16,024 bases of DNA from Planctomycetota bacterium. Lineage in GTDB: Bacteria; Planctomycetota; Planctomycetia; Pirellulales; Pirellulaceae. The number at the start of each line of letters is the position of its first letter. Position 1 is the stretch's first letter. The notes beneath the pieces are model-generated. The model was not told the DNA's origin. It saw nothing but the letters and a program-made list of their open reading frames with translations, and did no database searches. Both the position numbers and the translations under genes were made by a program. The stretch is from assembly GCA_029259935.1 (NCBI GenBank), contig JAJDEH010000372.1, positions 1 through 16,024 on the forward strand, in the 5' to 3' direction. Shown here piece by piece: positions 15,113 through 16,024 of the stretch.

Positions 15113-15254
15113 GCCCAACAAGGCAGTCACGCTGCGCCGCTTCGCGGACACCTTCGGATTTTGTTCAGGCCGCCGCTTTATAATACAATCAATACAGATT
15201 CATGACATGGTTCACTTCGTCAGATGCGGTGTCGTGAATGCCAAACCGTTGGGG
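15113..15254 (+). other. attC-like site 6
   Basis: The left core GCCCAAC (15113-15119) is a perfect RYYYAAC and complements its own cassette start GTTGGGA at 6 of 7. The right core GTTGGGG (15248-15254) follows GCCAAACC. Inner arms GGCAGTCACG and CGTGAATGCC pair at 9 of 10, and the right arm CGGTGTCGTGAATGCC resembles sites 3, 4 and 7. Length is 142 bp. Confidence 0.8.
15179..15184 (+). promoter_or_regulatory. Possible -10 element (TATAAT) inside attC-like site 6
   Basis: A perfect TATAAT stands in a locally AT-rich stretch about 87 bases before the start of the next cassette gene. No good -35 lies 16-18 bases upstream (TTGTTC is too close), so this is only a candidate promoter. Confidence 0.25.
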
Positions 15255-15270
15255 TGAATCAGAGGCAAGA

Positions 15271-15837
15271 ATGGAAGTGACCGTTGGCGAGTGGCGACTC
15301 GACGTATATCCGTCTGCGACTCGCCGGGTTTATCAGCGCACGTCACGCGGTTCTCCCGCCGATTGTGACTGCACGATCTGCCGCAATTTCGCTGCCCTTG
15401 GAGACGCCGCATTTCCTGATACATTCAAGGCACTTGTTGGAAAACTTGGCGTCGATTATCGCAAGGCCGCCGAAATCCATGAGTTTTGCGATTTTAGGCG
15501 AGGAAACTTGGACTACGGTGGCTGGTTTCACTTTTATGGCTCAATTCTGACCGGACCTATCGTCGCAGCGGATGGCTCGCGATTCGATGAACTGCCCTGG
15601 CACATATTGGACAGCCATTTCAAGATTTTGTTTGAGTCGAAGCGGAACATTGCGTTCGACGAATTCGGAGGCCAGCCAATCGTTCAGTTAAGTTTTTATG
15701 CATGGGAACCGTGGGTTCTGTCCGAGCCTCCGAGCCATACCCAACCTAGGCCGCCCAACAATGAATCGCCCGCAGAGGGCGTTCGGCCTTGCTTCCCCGT
15801 GCGTTCGATTCGAGAATCAAACCATGCCCGACGTTGA
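15271..15837 (+). CDS. Cassette 6: hypothetical protein with CxCxxC motif, reading through into its attC (188 aa)
   Basis: The protein has 188 residues. Cys32, Cys34 and Cys37 form DCDCTICRNF (31-40), a possible metal or redox site. The body has YGGWFHFYGSILTGP (82-96) and ends its conserved-looking part at IVQLSFYAWEPWVLSEPP (137-154). I recall similar uncharacterised proteins (CDCxxCRNF...YGGWFHFxG...PWVL) in planctomycetes and relatives but cannot name a family or function. ATG 15271 is preceded by AGAGG and lies 23 bases after the site 6 crossover; an earlier ATG at 15238 is inside the attC. No stop occurs before the attC, so residues 161-188 are encoded by the recombination site itself and look like junk tail. 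A lost or frameshifted stop is likely. Confidence 0.72.
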   Translation: MEVTVGEWRLDVYPSATRRVYQRTSRGSPADCDCTICRNFAALGDAAFPDTFKALVGKLGVDYRKAAEIHEFCDFRRGNLDYGGWFHFYGSILTGPIVAADGSRFDELPWHILDSHFKILFESKRNIAFDEFGGQPIVQLSFYAWEPWVLSEPPSHTQPRPPNNESPAEGVRPCFPVRSIRESNHARR

Positions 15838-15880
15838 TTGCCTTTGTTGGGGGCGGTGTCGGGCATTCAACCCGTTAGCC
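15753..15880 (+). other. attC-like site 7
   Basis: The left core GCCCAAC (15753-15759) is a perfect RYYYAAC and complements its own cassette start GTTGGGG at 6 of 7. The right core is GTTAGCC (15874-15880). Inner arm TGAATcGCCCG pairs with CGGGCATTCA with a single extra base on one side, as an extrahelical base would give. The right arm GGCGGTGTCGGGCATTCAAC is almost the same as in site 3. Length is 128 bp. Confidence 0.83.
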
Positions 15881-15892
15881 GCACCAAGATCC

Positions 15893-16024
15893 ATGAAAGC
15901 TTCTGGCTCGATACTGCATCGATTTCGACGGTTTCGATTGCGCGCACTTTTCATTCTTATCACGTGTTTTTGTGGGCTGATGGCGTATGGTGGAACCTAC
16001 TACCACCTTTCGGGGCGCGGCATG
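15893..16024 (+). CDS. Cassette 7: N-terminus of a hypothetical membrane-anchored protein (runs off the window)
   Basis: The 44 codons visible begin MKASGSILHRFRRFRLRALF, then LILITCFCGLMAYGGTYYH and so on. A strongly basic leader is followed by one hydrophobic helix at about 18-35, i.e. a signal anchor or first membrane segment. The RRFRLRxL basic leader is common on planctomycete single-span proteins. ATG 15893 lies 19 bases after the site 7 crossover. The remainder and function are beyond the right edge. Confidence 0.6.
   Translation, partial: MKASGSILHRFRRFRLRALFILITCFCGLMAYGGTYYHLSGRGM

Noticed and set aside
12861..15880. CRISPR array as an explanation of the repeats
   Set aside because: The repeats are 128-209 bp, diverged, separated by about 350-500 bp gene-sized segments and have complementary ends; they do not have the short regular repeat-spacer pattern of CRISPR.

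Overview
The window looks like chromosomal DNA from a planctomycete (Pirellulales-like). The evidence is a Hanks-type kinase with a zinc ribbon, one membrane segment and a WD40 sensor, a Gfo/Idh/MocA oxidoreductase, a REP-type transposase relic with the VELNPIRAG signature, and small membrane proteins opening with MSQKPYDSP or an RRFRLR-type basic leader. This placement rests on family recognition by eye, not on a search.

Positions 1-11193 are entirely minus-strand. From right to left along transcription come a kinase/WD40 protein (7837-11193), a Gfo/Idh/MocA oxidoreductase (6612-7721), and a tight five-gene run. That run holds an alpha/beta hydrolase with a TPR-like tail (4983-6392), a squalene-hopene-cyclase-type class II terpene cyclase with an intact DCDD motif (3038-4936), a DUF116-polyprenyl diphosphate synthase fusion (1120-2982, TTG start), a chorismate-lyase-like protein (526-1071, GTG start) and the N-terminal part of a halogenase/geranylgeranyl-reductase-type FAD oxidoreductase (1-429). 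Gaps are 46-97 nt, so it is probably one operon. The combination (isoprenoid chain synthesis, chain cyclisation, a hydroxybenzoate-type precursor, flavin oxidation) suggests a pathway for a cyclised terpenoid or aromatic-terpenoid product. The product is an inference.

Positions 11194-12567 hold no intact gene: a non-coding stretch, a decayed transposase 3' end, and a strong hairpin at 12326-12373.

From 12568 to the window end the strand changes and the layout becomes an array of gene cassettes. Small unrelated ORFs are separated by attC-like sites, mostly 128-150 bp, each opening with an RYYYAAC-like core and closing with a GTTRRRY-like core. The core at each cassette's end is the reverse complement (7/7 or 6/7) of the core at that same cassette's start, which is the signature expected of excisable integron cassettes. 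Six complete cassettes and the start of a seventh are visible, and no integron integrase is present. I read it as a sedentary chromosomal integron array, or a cluster of attC sites lacking an integrase. Most cassette proteins are unrecognised; several are small membrane proteins. One gene runs antisense, one reads through into its own attC, and one attC has a mutated crossover triplet.
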